Assembly (NCBI GenBank): GCA_029253585.1 | Contig: JAQWZF010000002.1 | Coordinates: forward strand, 124,001 to 188,000 | DNA from: Gammaproteobacteria bacterium | Lineage (GTDB): Bacteria; Pseudomonadota; Gammaproteobacteria; Pseudomonadales; Pseudohongiellaceae | Length of the DNA stretch: 64,000 nucleotides | Reading direction: 5' to 3' | Position numbers and translations under genes: made by a program | The notes under the pieces: generated by a model | Database searches by the model: none | The model's input: the letters and a program-made list of their open reading frames with translations, nothing else | Told to the model about the DNA's origin: nothing | Shown here: piece after piece, positions 53,559 to 62,364 of the stretch | Layout: each line of letters begins with the position of its first letter | Numbering within the stretch: position 1 is the first letter of the stretch

Positions 53559-54311
53559 ATGTATCGTTTACGCAGCATTTCGTCTGTAGCGGCCGGCATA
53601 GTCGTTTTCTGGGCGCTTATTGCTATGGGCGGGTGTGCCGCAGATCAGCAAATTCAGACACTCACACCGGGCGTACTAAAAGTCGCGGTGACCACCGGCA
53701 CCCCTTCGAGCGAATATGATTCCCAGCTTTGGATCAGGCGCTATGTTGAGCTGTTTGCTGCCGAGCACGATCTAACTATCTCCTGGCTTGTTGTTCCCTT
53801 CAATGAATCTTGGCTTCTGGCAAGTAGAGGCGAAGTTGATCTGGTCGCTACCAACGTCGCGAGCTTCGCCGACCGCGCCTCAACTGGCGCAACTTTCTCC
53901 ACGCCATTTCTTTATGAGAGACGCGCACTGCGTATCAATCCCGAAGACCGGGAGCGTTACACGCACATTGATGACTTCATCGGACACACGGTCGGTGTGG
54001 TGTCAGGCATGGCGGCAGAGCGCGATGTTAATCGCCGTGCACCGGAGGGTGTTATCGTGCGAACAACCGCTACGTTCGATGAGCTTTACCAGGCATTCGA
54101 TAACGGACAGCTCGATGCAATCGCCGAGGCAGAATACTATTCCTTAGATGGCGAGATTATTCCCTCACACGGCGATGAGATAATTCTGATTGATCATCAT
54201 GATCTTACGCCGGGGCAGCGGGAAGAATCTGTTTTTGTCATACACGATGGAAGTCGAAACCTGCTCACCGCGGTAAATGCCTTCGTTAACCGAACCCGGT
54301 TTCCGCTCTGA
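53559..54311 (+). CDS. Polar amino-acid-type solute-binding lipoprotein (SBP family 3)
   Basis: 250 residues. A lipobox-like AMGGC (Cys27) follows a hydrophobic segment, so it is probably a periplasm-facing lipoprotein. The fold matches family 3 solute-binding proteins: PGVLKVAVTTGTPSS, ASRGEVDLVATNVASFADR, FSTPFLYERRAL, DDFIGHTVGVVSGMA and FDNGQLDAIAEAEYYSL. No ABC permease or ATPase is encoded beside it; the next gene is an NSS symporter, so it may instead be a soluble sensor or a lytic-transglycosylase-like SBP remnant. The divergent PLP operon is 119 nt away. Confidence 0.8.
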   Translation: MYRLRSISSVAAGIVVFWALIAMGGCAADQQIQTLTPGVLKVAVTTGTPSSEYDSQLWIRRYVELFAAEHDLTISWLVVPFNESWLLASRGEVDLVATNVASFADRASTGATFSTPFLYERRALRINPEDRERYTHIDDFIGHTVGVVSGMAAERDVNRRAPEGVIVRTTATFDELYQAFDNGQLDAIAEAEYYSLDGEIIPSHGDEIILIDHHDLTPGQREESVFVIHDGSRNLLTAVNAFVNRTRFPL

Positions 54312-54495
54312 AAAAATCGGGGGCTCCCTTGTGACACCCAAGCCATTAATGCACGCAAGTTGCCTGACTTGGTCGATAGAGAAGAATAAGAAAGCAAAAT
54401 GCAGGCTATCTGCTGCTAGGTAGATTCTGAAGGTGGAAAAACAGTGCTGAAAGTGTCTTCAATTAGGCGCCCACAAAACAGCAACAATAAGAGAG

Positions 54496-55812
54496 ATGCG
54501 CCTTATGGCTACCCCAGTACCGACAACCGCCCGTTGGACGAATCGATTCTCCTTCCTAATGGTCGGCATTGGCGCGTCCGTTGGCCTTGGCAATCTTTGG
54601 CGTTTTCCTTTTCAGGCTGGAGAGAATGGCGGTTCGGCTTTTGTATTGGTCTATCTGCTATGCATCATTGGCATCGTTTATCCGGTATTAATCGGTGAGC
54701 TTGCGGTGGGCAGGCACATGGGCTTGTCAGCCGTTGGCTCAACCAAGGAAATGGCTCGAGCCGCAGGTCGCTCGCCCTGGTGGGGCCTGGTCGGCGGCAT
54801 TGGTGCGTTTGCTACCTACATGGTGTTATGCATCTACGGAGTCATCTCAGGCCGTGTCCTGGCTTTCGCCGTGGCAGGCTTCAGTGGCGGCTACGTCGAA
54901 GATGCGATGCCGGCAATTTATGCGACCCCAATGCGCGCGTTTCTCTGGCAAACTCTCTTCATGGCGATAACTGTTGCGATTGTGCTGCGAGGGCTGAATA
55001 AAGGCATAGAGGTTTTTTCCCGTGTAACCATGCCAGCCTTTTTTGTTATGCTCACGCTACTGTGTGTTTATTCCCTCAGTAATGGCAGTGCAGCTGCGGC
55101 TATCGAGTATCTGCTCAGCCCACGTTTTGAAGAGTTAAGCCCTGGGGTTATGCTCGCGGCCTTTGGGCAGGCATTTTTCTCCGTCGTAGTGGGAGGGGCA
55201 GCCATGTTGACCTTCGGCGCTTTCATGGACGATAAAGCAAACATTGCCAATGACGGCCTTATAATCGCCACTTCCGACACCATTGTGGCCATGGTGGCGG
55301 GCCTCATGATCTTTCCGATTGTATTTCAATTTAATCTTGATCCGGCCATGGGAATGGGATTGATTTTTAGCGCCATGCCGCTTTCTTTTATGCAAATGCC
55401 CTCAGGCTCTATGGTGGGTGGTCTGTTTTTTAGTCTCGCCGCGCTAGGCGCTCTCACCTCTTCCATTGCCATGTTGATGCTTGCCGCGGTAGCTGTCGAA
55501 GAGCAATTGCAGGTAAAGCGCAATACGGCAGTTCTGGCTCTTGGGGCCATTGCTTGGATAATAGGAGGGATAAGCGTGTTCTATCCGCATGTAAATGAAG
55601 AAATCGATTTCCTGTCAGGTCAGGTTATTCTGCCTATTGGGGGAATACTAATCGCCGTCTTTGCAGGCTGGGTAGCGCCGCGGGAAGCAATGCGCCATGA
55701 GTTGGCTGGCTTGAGCGAACCCTTATTCAGCGCGTGGCGCATTATAGTGAGATATGTGGCCCCTCTGCTCGTAGGCGGCGTGTTGATATTGGGTGTCTCT
55801 GCACGCTTCTAA
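54496..55812 (+). CDS. NSS-family sodium-dependent symporter
   Basis: 438 residues and about 11-12 membrane helices, in the LeuT class. The sodium/substrate-site motif GIGASVGLGNLWRFPFQAGENGG lies in TM1, and further on GELAVGRH, PAFFVMLTLLC, GQAFFSVVVGGAAMLTFGAF and TSSIAMLMLAAVA (TM8 region) follow. It imports an amino acid or amine with sodium. ATG 54505 is an alternative start. The gene may share regulation with the SBP upstream (184-nt gap) and with the divergent Cys/Met enzyme. Confidence 0.88.
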   Translation: MRLMATPVPTTARWTNRFSFLMVGIGASVGLGNLWRFPFQAGENGGSAFVLVYLLCIIGIVYPVLIGELAVGRHMGLSAVGSTKEMARAAGRSPWWGLVGGIGAFATYMVLCIYGVISGRVLAFAVAGFSGGYVEDAMPAIYATPMRAFLWQTLFMAITVAIVLRGLNKGIEVFSRVTMPAFFVMLTLLCVYSLSNGSAAAAIEYLLSPRFEELSPGVMLAAFGQAFFSVVVGGAAMLTFGAFMDDKANIANDGLIIATSDTIVAMVAGLMIFPIVFQFNLDPAMGMGLIFSAMPLSFMQMPSGSMVGGLFFSLAALGALTSSIAMLMLAAVAVEEQLQVKRNTAVLALGAIAWIIGGISVFYPHVNEEIDFLSGQVILPIGGILIAVFAGWVAPREAMRHELAGLSEPLFSAWRIIVRYVAPLLVGGVLILGVSARF

Positions 55813-55852
55813 GTGCTAAAACCTGAGACTCGTATCAGGGGTCAGCTTTAGT

Positions 55853-56794
55853 CTAGCGCTGATCGTTCGCAAGATCGGTTTCGGCAGCGATATAACCAAA
55901 AGAGCTCCAACTGGAGCCGGATACTATTCGCTGCAATAGCTCATCAGAGCGTTGCCTGTCACCGCTGTAATAGAAGTAATTAGCAATACCGTAGGCAACC
56001 GCTGCATTGCTCGGGTCATCACCATTGGCCGCCATCATATCCTCAATCGCCATTTCGCCTTTGTAGAGAAGACAGAGCTCGTGATAGCTCATGTTCTCGA
56101 TTATATTCATCTCAGTCGTTATCTCATTCAGCGCAACTGCCGCTTGAGCATCATCCCCCATGCGCCGAAGAATCATATAGATCCAGTGTCCAGTTGAAAC
56201 CAGATTGTCATCATTGCCACCGAGGTTGTAACCATTACGAAATGCGGCCAGTGCCCTTGGCCAATCTTGTTTCAGATAATAAGCCAAGCCGAGGTGATAC
56301 CAGACATTACCCTGAGTGCTTGTCAGTGGGATGTTCTGGGAATTGGGCAATCCATCGGGCTCAACCTGAACGGGTAAATTCTGCATTAACTGGACCGCTC
56401 GCTCGAAGTCTGCAATTGCCCGATCAAACTCTCTAATGGAGATATAACGATGCCCGCGGTGGCGAAAAAAGCGAGTGTCTTCGGGAAATTTTTCCGCGCC
56501 CTCGGAAAAAATTTCTATTGCATGGCGATAATCTCCGGCGTAAGCGCTGCGGCGGCCGTACCAAATAATATTGTCAGCGGTGTTAGGATCTGCCTCATAA
56601 CTTGCCTGTGCCGACTCAAGGTTTGCTCGCGTATCGGCTCTGGGTTCTGCGGCGTAGAGTGCCTCTCCTTGCAAAGATAAAGCTTGTGCGCCCGTCGGCA
56701 CTTCAGGCAACAATTCGGCCGCGTTTGCCAGGCTGAGCCAGCCGCAACCCGAGGCTAGCGTAATGGCGAGAAGCAGAGTTCGAATGTTTTTCAT
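55853..56794 (-). CDS. Exported TPR-repeat protein
   Basis: 313 residues with a signal peptide (TLLLAITLASGCGWLSLANA, cleavage before AELLPE). Tetratricopeptide helices appear from about residue 75: YAGDYRHAIEIFSEGAEKFP, FFRHRGHRYISIREFDRAIADFERAV, and WYHLGLAYYLKQDWPRALAAF. TPRs serve as protein-binding platforms; a periplasmic role is expected. No gene partner is evident. It is convergent with the NSS symporter gene, 40 nt apart. Confidence 0.82.
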   Translation of the reverse strand: MKNIRTLLLAITLASGCGWLSLANAAELLPEVPTGAQALSLQGEALYAAEPRADTRANLESAQASYEADPNTADNIIWYGRRSAYAGDYRHAIEIFSEGAEKFPEDTRFFRHRGHRYISIREFDRAIADFERAVQLMQNLPVQVEPDGLPNSQNIPLTSTQGNVWYHLGLAYYLKQDWPRALAAFRNGYNLGGNDDNLVSTGHWIYMILRRMGDDAQAAVALNEITTEMNIIENMSYHELCLLYKGEMAIEDMMAANGDDPSNAAVAYGIANYFYYSGDRQRSDELLQRIVSGSSWSSFGYIAAETDLANDQR

Positions 56795-57184
56795 ATGGCG
56801 CGCCTAAGTCGAAGTGCTATTGGGGGAGAAACGTACGCCAATCACTTTATAACTTTAGAAACACAGGGGCAAGGGAGCCAGCCGGACAGCGTGTCACAGC
56901 ATCAACGGGTCGAAGCATTGAAGGCAAAGAATAAGTCGGGCTTTAACGGGCCGAGCGGCGTGGCGATGCCCACGGGAAGTAACTAACTGACTTCAAGTAG
57001 ATAAGCTAGGGTCCGTTACAGCGCTGCAGAACTACAGAGAGTCTATTCATTGACAGTGAGGAAGGCCGCTTGTCAGTGACTGCCATGAAACACGCTCTAT
57101 TGCTTATTTACAAATCTACAGCTGCTAGATAGTCTTAATCAATTCAATTCAATTTAACTTAACTTAACTACAACAGCAGGCAGT
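56795..57184. other. Intergenic stretch with pentanucleotide tracts
   Basis: 390 bases between divergent genes. A plus-strand 63-codon frame (56795-56986) has no family signal or convincing ribosome site. The notable element is the CAATT/TAACT tract at 57140-57169. Confidence 0.55.
57140..57169. repeat. Two perfect pentanucleotide tracts: (CAATT)3 then (TAACT)3
   Basis: CAATT occurs three times (57140-57154) and TAACT three times (57155-57169), directly in the 5' leader 15 bases before the LD-carboxypeptidase start. Such tracts can vary in copy number by slippage and change spacing of a promoter or leader. Confidence 0.75.
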
Positions 57185-58234
57185 GTGATGACAATGACTC
57201 GACGAGAATTATTAGCCACCGGTGGCTCGCTTGCTGTGGCGGCAACTGTTTTTCCCGCTCTGGCAAATGCGGCAGACAATGCGAATAATAGGAAGCCGCA
57301 GCGTCTACGCCCGGGAATGACTGTGGGTCTGGTGACTCCCGCAAGCAATGTTCCAGAGGATCAAGAACTGCATATTGCCATGGACCTGGTGCGTTCCCTT
57401 GGATTTATAGCCAAGCCCTCGGCCAATCTTTTTAGTCGAACACAATATCTGGCAGGAACGGATAAGCAGAGGGCAGACGATCTCAATGCAATGTTTGCTG
57501 ATCCTGAGGTCGATGCCATATTTTGCGTAAGAGGAGGTTATGGCTCTGGCAGGCTACTGCGTTATTTAGATTACGATATGATAGCTGCCAACCCCAAAGT
57601 CATTTTGGGCTATAGTGATATCACCGCTATCTTGAATGCTATTTACCTGCGCACAGGCTTGATTACTTTTCATGGGCCAATTGCCGGCGGAAATTTTTCG
57701 GACTACACCTATGACCAATACAATCGGGTCCTCGTTGAGCCAACCTCAATCACGGAAATTGGTAATCCACCTGTATTCGAAACTCGGCCCGGTGTTGTCG
57801 ATTGGGAGAATCGGCTAACACCTATTGTTAGCGGCCGCGCAGAGGGTCATTTGGTGGGCGGAAACCTGTCACTCATGGTGACACTGCTTGGCACGCCCTT
57901 TGAGCCTAATTTCGACGGTGCTATTTTGTTTCTGGAAGACGTTTCGGAGCCTCCCTATAGCGTGGACCGTATGCTGACTCATCTTTGGATGACAGGAAAA
58001 CTGGAGCGGGTTGCAGGTATTGTTCTGGGCAAATTCACCGATGATGATTATGACAGCAATACCTTCAGCATGGAGCAGGTCATGCGTGATCGCTTTGAGC
58101 CATTAGGTATTCCAACCCTCAGAGGCACCATGATTGGTCATATCGAAGACAAGACGGTAGTACCAATTGGGATTCAAGCGAGGCTGGATGTTGATGCAGG
58201 AACGTTAACTTTGCTCGAGGCGGCGGTGAGTTAA
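57185..58234 (+). CDS. Exported LD-carboxypeptidase (peptidase S66)
   Basis: 349 residues. The N-terminus has a Tat-like TRRELLATGGSLAVAA and an AXA-type site near NAAD. S66 features are PGMTVGLVTPASN, FCVRGGYGSGRLLRYLD, nucleophile Ser144 in LGYSDITA, Glu251 in LFLEDV and His319 in MIGHIEDK, which form the Ser-Glu-His triad. The enzyme removes the terminal D-Ala from the tetrapeptide of recycled peptidoglycan; related members cleave microcin or other L-D peptides. Export of this normally cytoplasmic type is notable but seen in some bacteria. Confidence 0.88.
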   Translation: MMTMTRRELLATGGSLAVAATVFPALANAADNANNRKPQRLRPGMTVGLVTPASNVPEDQELHIAMDLVRSLGFIAKPSANLFSRTQYLAGTDKQRADDLNAMFADPEVDAIFCVRGGYGSGRLLRYLDYDMIAANPKVILGYSDITAILNAIYLRTGLITFHGPIAGGNFSDYTYDQYNRVLVEPTSITEIGNPPVFETRPGVVDWENRLTPIVSGRAEGHLVGGNLSLMVTLLGTPFEPNFDGAILFLEDVSEPPYSVDRMLTHLWMTGKLERVAGIVLGKFTDDDYDSNTFSMEQVMRDRFEPLGIPTLRGTMIGHIEDKTVVPIGIQARLDVDAGTLTLLEAAVS

Positions 58235-58566
58235 AATTGGGGGCTGGCAGATAAAGTTGAATCAGAGTTAATGGTCAGAAAATCCTTGGAGGGGAGTGAG
58301 AAGATCGTCAGAGAATAGTTAGAAAGCAGGCTTAGAACACAGGATTAGTAGACAGGGCAGAAAGCAGAAGGCAGAAAGAAAGATGGAACAGCCCCGCCTT
58401 ATCCGTCGATTCAAACCCATTAACCTGACCCTCAGTGATTTCACATATGAGATTTTCATGTAGGTGAAAGACGCAGACTCTCGAGAGCTAGCGCAGAAAT
58501 GGGAAGCCGGCAAGACGGTTCTCGATATCAATGTAGTCTGATCTTTGTGCGGCCTTAGTTGTTTTT
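58235..58566. other. Gene-free stretch with a very short interrupted frame
   Basis: 332 bases between two convergent genes. A plus-strand ATG at 58383 opens a frame of 26 codons, then TAG, then 24 further codons in frame (KDADSRELAQKWEAGKTVLD). It may be a decayed small gene but I cannot name it. Confidence 0.35.
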
Positions 58567-59820
58567 CTATTGACCCTCCAACACTTCGCCGAGCGCAGCA
58601 ATCAATGCGTCCACCTCATCTAAGGTGTTGTAGTGCGCCAAAGACACTCTGACGACACCGCTGTTTTCTGCCAGATCAAGGTATTCAACTAGCCGGCGTG
58701 CGTGGAAATCGCCGAAGCGGATAGCAACCTTGTGTTTGTCCATTGCCTTGCATAGCTCTCCCGAGTCCTTGCCCCGCACTTTGAAGCTGATAGTTGGCAC
58801 CCGGCGCGAGTCGTCACCGTGGGTAATGCCGATAATGCGGCAGTCATCGCGGCCGCGTAAATAGCTCAGCAATTTTTCCGCCAGCTGATTTTCATGTTGA
58901 GTAATTTGTGCAAATGCCGCCTCTATGTTTTCTCGAACAGAGCCCCCAGCGCCGCCCTGTGCGCCCAGCTGTGAAAAGTAGTCCACGATTCCCGTCGTAG
59001 AATAGGCTATTTCATAACTGGCATTGCCTGGCTCCAGTTTCGCTGGAACCTTGCCCTTGTCGTAGAAGTAGTGATAGAGGTTATCGAGTTGCGCCAACAG
59101 CTCGTATTTGCCATACAGCACAGCACCATGAGGTCCGTAAACCTTGTACAGGCTGAACGCTAGAAAATCCACATCCCATGCCCTTACATCTATAGCCCGG
59201 TGGGGTGCGTAGGCCACGCAGTCGACGCAGATCAGGGCGCTGCGCGCGTGCACAAAGTCGGCGATCTCTGCCACTGGATTGATCGTGCCCAGAATATTGG
59301 ACACATGGGTTACCGCAACCAGTTTAGTGCGATCCGTCATCAGTTTCTCAAGGTCATCGAGTCTTAATTCGAGGGATTCTTTGTCCAGGCTCCAGAATTT
59401 GATCTTCACCCCGATTTCTTCCAGACTGACCCAAGGGCCAATGTTGGATTCGTGATCGGACACGGTGACGATAATCTCATCTCCTTCGCGTAGCTGGCCG
59501 CGCATGCTGCGAGCGAGGTTTTGCATAGCAACGGTTGTAGATGAGGCAAACGCAATCTCTTCGGGTCGGCTCGCGTTAACCAGCGTAGCTATTGCTTCTC
59601 GGCCGGCTTGCAGCGCTGCTGCCGCCTCTAGAGAAATTTCATAGCTGCCACCGGTCTGTACGTTTTTATTGAACAGAAAATCATTCATCTGTTCCACCGC
59701 CTTGGCCAGAATCTGCGTGCCGCCTGCGTTGTCCATAAAGGCCCAACCGTTCTTCAATCCCGGAAACTGGCTGCGAACATACTCAATATCTAACTCTGCT
59801 TGCTTGCTCAAACTACTCAC
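58567..59820 (-). CDS. Cysteine-desulfurase-like class V PLP enzyme
   Basis: 417 residues. It follows the class V/SufS-like pattern: FMDNAGGTQILAKAV, ASSTTVAMQNLARSM, TVSDHESNIGPW, VTHVSNILGTINPV, CVDCVAYAPHRAIDV and FLAFSLYKVYGPHGAVLYG with the PLP lysine. The C-terminal half has RVPTISFKV and VRVSLAHYNTLDEVDALI. It is of the group often annotated cysteine desulfurase, but I do not see an active-site Cys loop like that of IscS/SufS, so kynureninase-like or other beta-elimination activity cannot be excluded. It is followed upstream by ABC transporter genes on the same strand, so it may act on an imported amino acid. Confidence 0.8.
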   Translation of the reverse strand: MSSLSKQAELDIEYVRSQFPGLKNGWAFMDNAGGTQILAKAVEQMNDFLFNKNVQTGGSYEISLEAAAALQAGREAIATLVNASRPEEIAFASSTTVAMQNLARSMRGQLREGDEIIVTVSDHESNIGPWVSLEEIGVKIKFWSLDKESLELRLDDLEKLMTDRTKLVAVTHVSNILGTINPVAEIADFVHARSALICVDCVAYAPHRAIDVRAWDVDFLAFSLYKVYGPHGAVLYGKYELLAQLDNLYHYFYDKGKVPAKLEPGNASYEIAYSTTGIVDYFSQLGAQGGAGGSVRENIEAAFAQITQHENQLAEKLLSYLRGRDDCRIIGITHGDDSRRVPTISFKVRGKDSGELCKAMDKHKVAIRFGDFHARRLVEYLDLAENSGVVRVSLAHYNTLDEVDALIAALGEVLEGQ

Positions 59821-59907
59821 TCTCTCTGATGAAATGTAAAACTACAGACCGTAAAAACTACTCTCTTTGTCGATCACTCTTTCTGTCACGTGCCTTTAAC
59901 GCACGCC

Positions 59908-60636
59908 TTAGTACTGTAAAACTGCATTCACAAAATCACGTGTGCGCTGATGTTCAGGGTTATCAAAAATTTTATCCGGCGCGCCTGCTTCGACGATTTT
60001 GCCTGCGTCCATGAAGATGACCCGGTCAGCTACCTGTCTGGCGAAGCCCATCTCGTGGGTTACCACCATCATAGTCACGCCCGACACGGCAAGATCACGC
60101 ATAACATCGAGCACCTCGCCTACCATTTCCGGGTCTAGCGCCGAGGTTGGCTCATCGAATAGCATCACCTGCGGGCCCATGGCCAGTGCGCGAGCAATTG
60201 CCACGCGCTGCTGTTGCCCGCCAGAGAGCTGTCTTGGAAATTTATCCGCCTGCGACTCGATGCCCACTCTACGCATTAGCTCATCGGCAATGGCGTTTGC
60301 TTTCTGCTCAGATAATTGCTGAACCCGCATCGGCGCCAGCACAATATTCTGCCGTATCGTAATGTGGGGAAACAGATTAAAGGATTGGAACACCATGCCT
60401 ACTTCCGCGCGAGCCGTTTCATCCTGCCTGACATCGACGCCACTTATCTTCACCTTACTGCTGTCATCAAAAGCCTCTAGCTGATTGATGCAGCGGATCA
60501 GCGTGGACTTGCCAGACCCCGACGGGCCGACAATACAAACCACTTCCCCTTTTTTAATATTCAGGTCAATGCCAGCCAGCGCTTCGAAACTGCCGAAGTG
60601 TTTGTGTAAGTTTTTGATGGAGACAATCGCCGTCAC
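59908..60636 (-). CDS. Polar amino-acid ABC transporter, ATP-binding subunit
   Basis: 242 residues from GTG 60636, which overlaps the stop of the upstream permease gene (GTGA) and has AGGAG at the right distance. Walker A is [10 protein letters not shown], the Q-loop is [10 protein letters not shown], the signature is LSGGQQQR, Walker B is [12 protein letters not shown] and the switch His is in VTHEMGFA. This set matches GlnQ/HisP. The longer reading from 60696 overlaps the permease and has no start context. The transporter pair is on the same strand as the desulfurase-like gene 87 nt downstream. Confidence 0.9.
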   Translation of the reverse strand: MTAIVSIKNLHKHFGSFEALAGIDLNIKKGEVVCIVGPSGSGKSTLIRCINQLEAFDDSSKVKISGVDVRQDETARAEVGMVFQSFNLFPHITIRQNIVLAPMRVQQLSEQKANAIADELMRRVGIESQADKFPRQLSGGQQQRVAIARALAMGPQVMLFDEPTSALDPEMVGEVLDVMRDLAVSGVTMMVVTHEMGFARQVADRVIFMDAGKIVEAGAPDKIFDNPEHQRTRDFVNAVLQY

Positions 60637-62123
60637 TGGGAAAACTCCTGCCGAAAGCGTTTCTCCAACCGACTCACCATAATCACCAGCGGCCATAGCA
60701 GGGCGATGTACATTACCGCGGCTACAATCAATGGTGTTGGATTAGCCTCCAGGGCCTGTGCCTGGTTTGCCTGTTTCAATAAATCAGGCATGGCTACTAC
60801 CGACGCCAGAGCGGTATCCTTGATGACGTTGATGCAATTGTTGGTCAGCGGCGGTATCACCACGCGTATCCCCTGGGGCAGAATCACGTCTGTCATAGTA
60901 TGCCGGTAACTCAGTCCAAGTGCGCGGCAGGCCTCGAACTGCCCGCTGGGAACGGCCTCTATACCCGCCCGAAAGATCTCGGCTGTGTAGGCCCCGGAAA
61001 CCAGAGAGAGTGCAACGGCCGCGGCCGTAAATGCAGAAAGCTCAATGCCGGCAAAAGGCGGTGCATAATAGACAACAATAAGCAGCACGAGGATCGGTAT
61101 CGAGCGAAAGATATCGATATAAACCTTCGCCGCAATACTGGCAGACCGCATGCCATACATTCGCACCAGCGCAACAAACAGACCCAGTATTAGACCGAAG
61201 GCGATACTGATGGCACCCAGCATTAGTGTCACGCTCAATCCGGAAAGCAGCAGAGGGTAAGAATTAAGCAGCACTTCCCAGTTGAGAAACGTCTGCACAA
61301 AACCGGCGTCTGTTCCCCCAACCGAGGTTGACAGAGGCCGGTCGATGACAGATACGGTCGAGCTGTCGGGCAGGGGCTCACTGCCGAACCATTTCCGATG
61401 TAGCTGCGCAACGAATCCACTTCGCTTCAGCTCGCTGATGACATCGTTGACCTGATCGGCGAGGGGATTGCCTCTTGCCAGAATCATGGAGTATCTCTCG
61501 CCCGTCTCGATGCGCTGTACCACCGTAAAATAGGGCTTGTCTCTGATGAAATATTCCAAGCCCGGAATATCGGAGATATAACCGTCAACCCGGCCCGATT
61601 GCACATCAAGCATGGCCGGAACAATGCCCTCGAAGCGGCGGATTTCTGCAAAGTCATAGCGGGAGGTATTGGCCGTCGTCCATATGTCGCCGGTAGAGCC
61701 CGTATCGACGGCGACGACCTTATCGCGCATGCCATCAAGGCTAGCGATATCACTCTGACTGTCAACGGTGAGGGATTGGGCGCTGTCATAATAAGGCTGA
61801 ACAAAGGCAACAGATTCCAGCCGCCTGTCGGTGACAGTAATGGAAGAGATGGCAATATCGATTCGGCCAGACTGCACCGCGGAGAACAGCCCACTAAACG
61901 GAATATTGACTATCTCAACCGAGGCATCCAGCTTCGCAGCGACTTCCTTAACCAGATCAATCTCGAAGCCGACGTAGTCACCCTCGGCATCCTGGAATTC
62001 CCAGGGCACATTGCCCACATTGGCGCCGACGTTAATCTCTGCCGCAGAGGCAAAACCTGAGAGCAACAATAACGCGAGAATATAGGCGGCAGTGTCGCGC
62101 AGTTTAAGAGCAGATGAATACAA
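60633..62123 (-). CDS. ABC transporter: solute-binding protein fused to permease
   Basis: 496 residues in one chain. Residues about 1-28 form a signal peptide; 29-260 form an SBP family 3 domain ([61 protein letters not shown]). Residues about 285-490 form a HisM-type permease ([34 protein letters not shown]) with the EAA loop [23 protein letters not shown]-permease fusions are known for glutamine-type transporters. The substrate is probably a polar amino acid. The ATPase start overlaps the stop, so both are made together. Confidence 0.9.
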   Translation of the reverse strand: MYSSALKLRDTAAYILALLLLSGFASAAEINVGANVGNVPWEFQDAEGDYVGFEIDLVKEVAAKLDASVEIVNIPFSGLFSAVQSGRIDIAISSITVTDRRLESVAFVQPYYDSAQSLTVDSQSDIASLDGMRDKVVAVDTGSTGDIWTTANTSRYDFAEIRRFEGIVPAMLDVQSGRVDGYISDIPGLEYFIRDKPYFTVVQRIETGERYSMILARGNPLADQVNDVISELKRSGFVAQLHRKWFGSEPLPDSSTVSVIDRPLSTSVGGTDAGFVQTFLNWEVLLNSYPLLLSGLSVTLMLGAISIAFGLILGLFVALVRMYGMRSASIAAKVYIDIFRSIPILVLLIVVYYAPPFAGIELSAFTAAAVALSLVSGAYTAEIFRAGIEAVPSGQFEACRALGLSYRHTMTDVILPQGIRVVIPPLTNNCINVIKDTALASVVAMPDLLKQANQAQALEANPTPLIVAAVMYIALLWPLVIMVSRLEKRFRQEFSQ

Positions 62124-62364
62124 AAAAAACCCCTGTTTGGGCTATTAGATCAGAAAAGCACTAATAATGGATATCAGCAAGTTTAAAATGCAAATAAAAA
62201 TGCTCCAAGGCCAGCGCGCGCCCGCCTAAAAAGTTGAGGCTGCTGATCGTTTGCTCGCTTAAGAAGTTATTACGCTGTCATTTCTCACACTGATCCGGGT
62301 CGTTTCCCCGAGGGTTTAGAGTCACAGGACAATAGGCAATGAGCAATGTTTTATCCTGTCGCCT

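Noticed and set aside
56795-56986. 63-codon plus-strand frame starting at the TPR gene promoter side
   Set aside because: No family signal and no convincing ribosome binding site; composition looks non-coding.
58383-58540. Small frame with an in-frame TAG
   Set aside because: Coding-like second half, but too short and without known relatives to call a gene or pseudogene.
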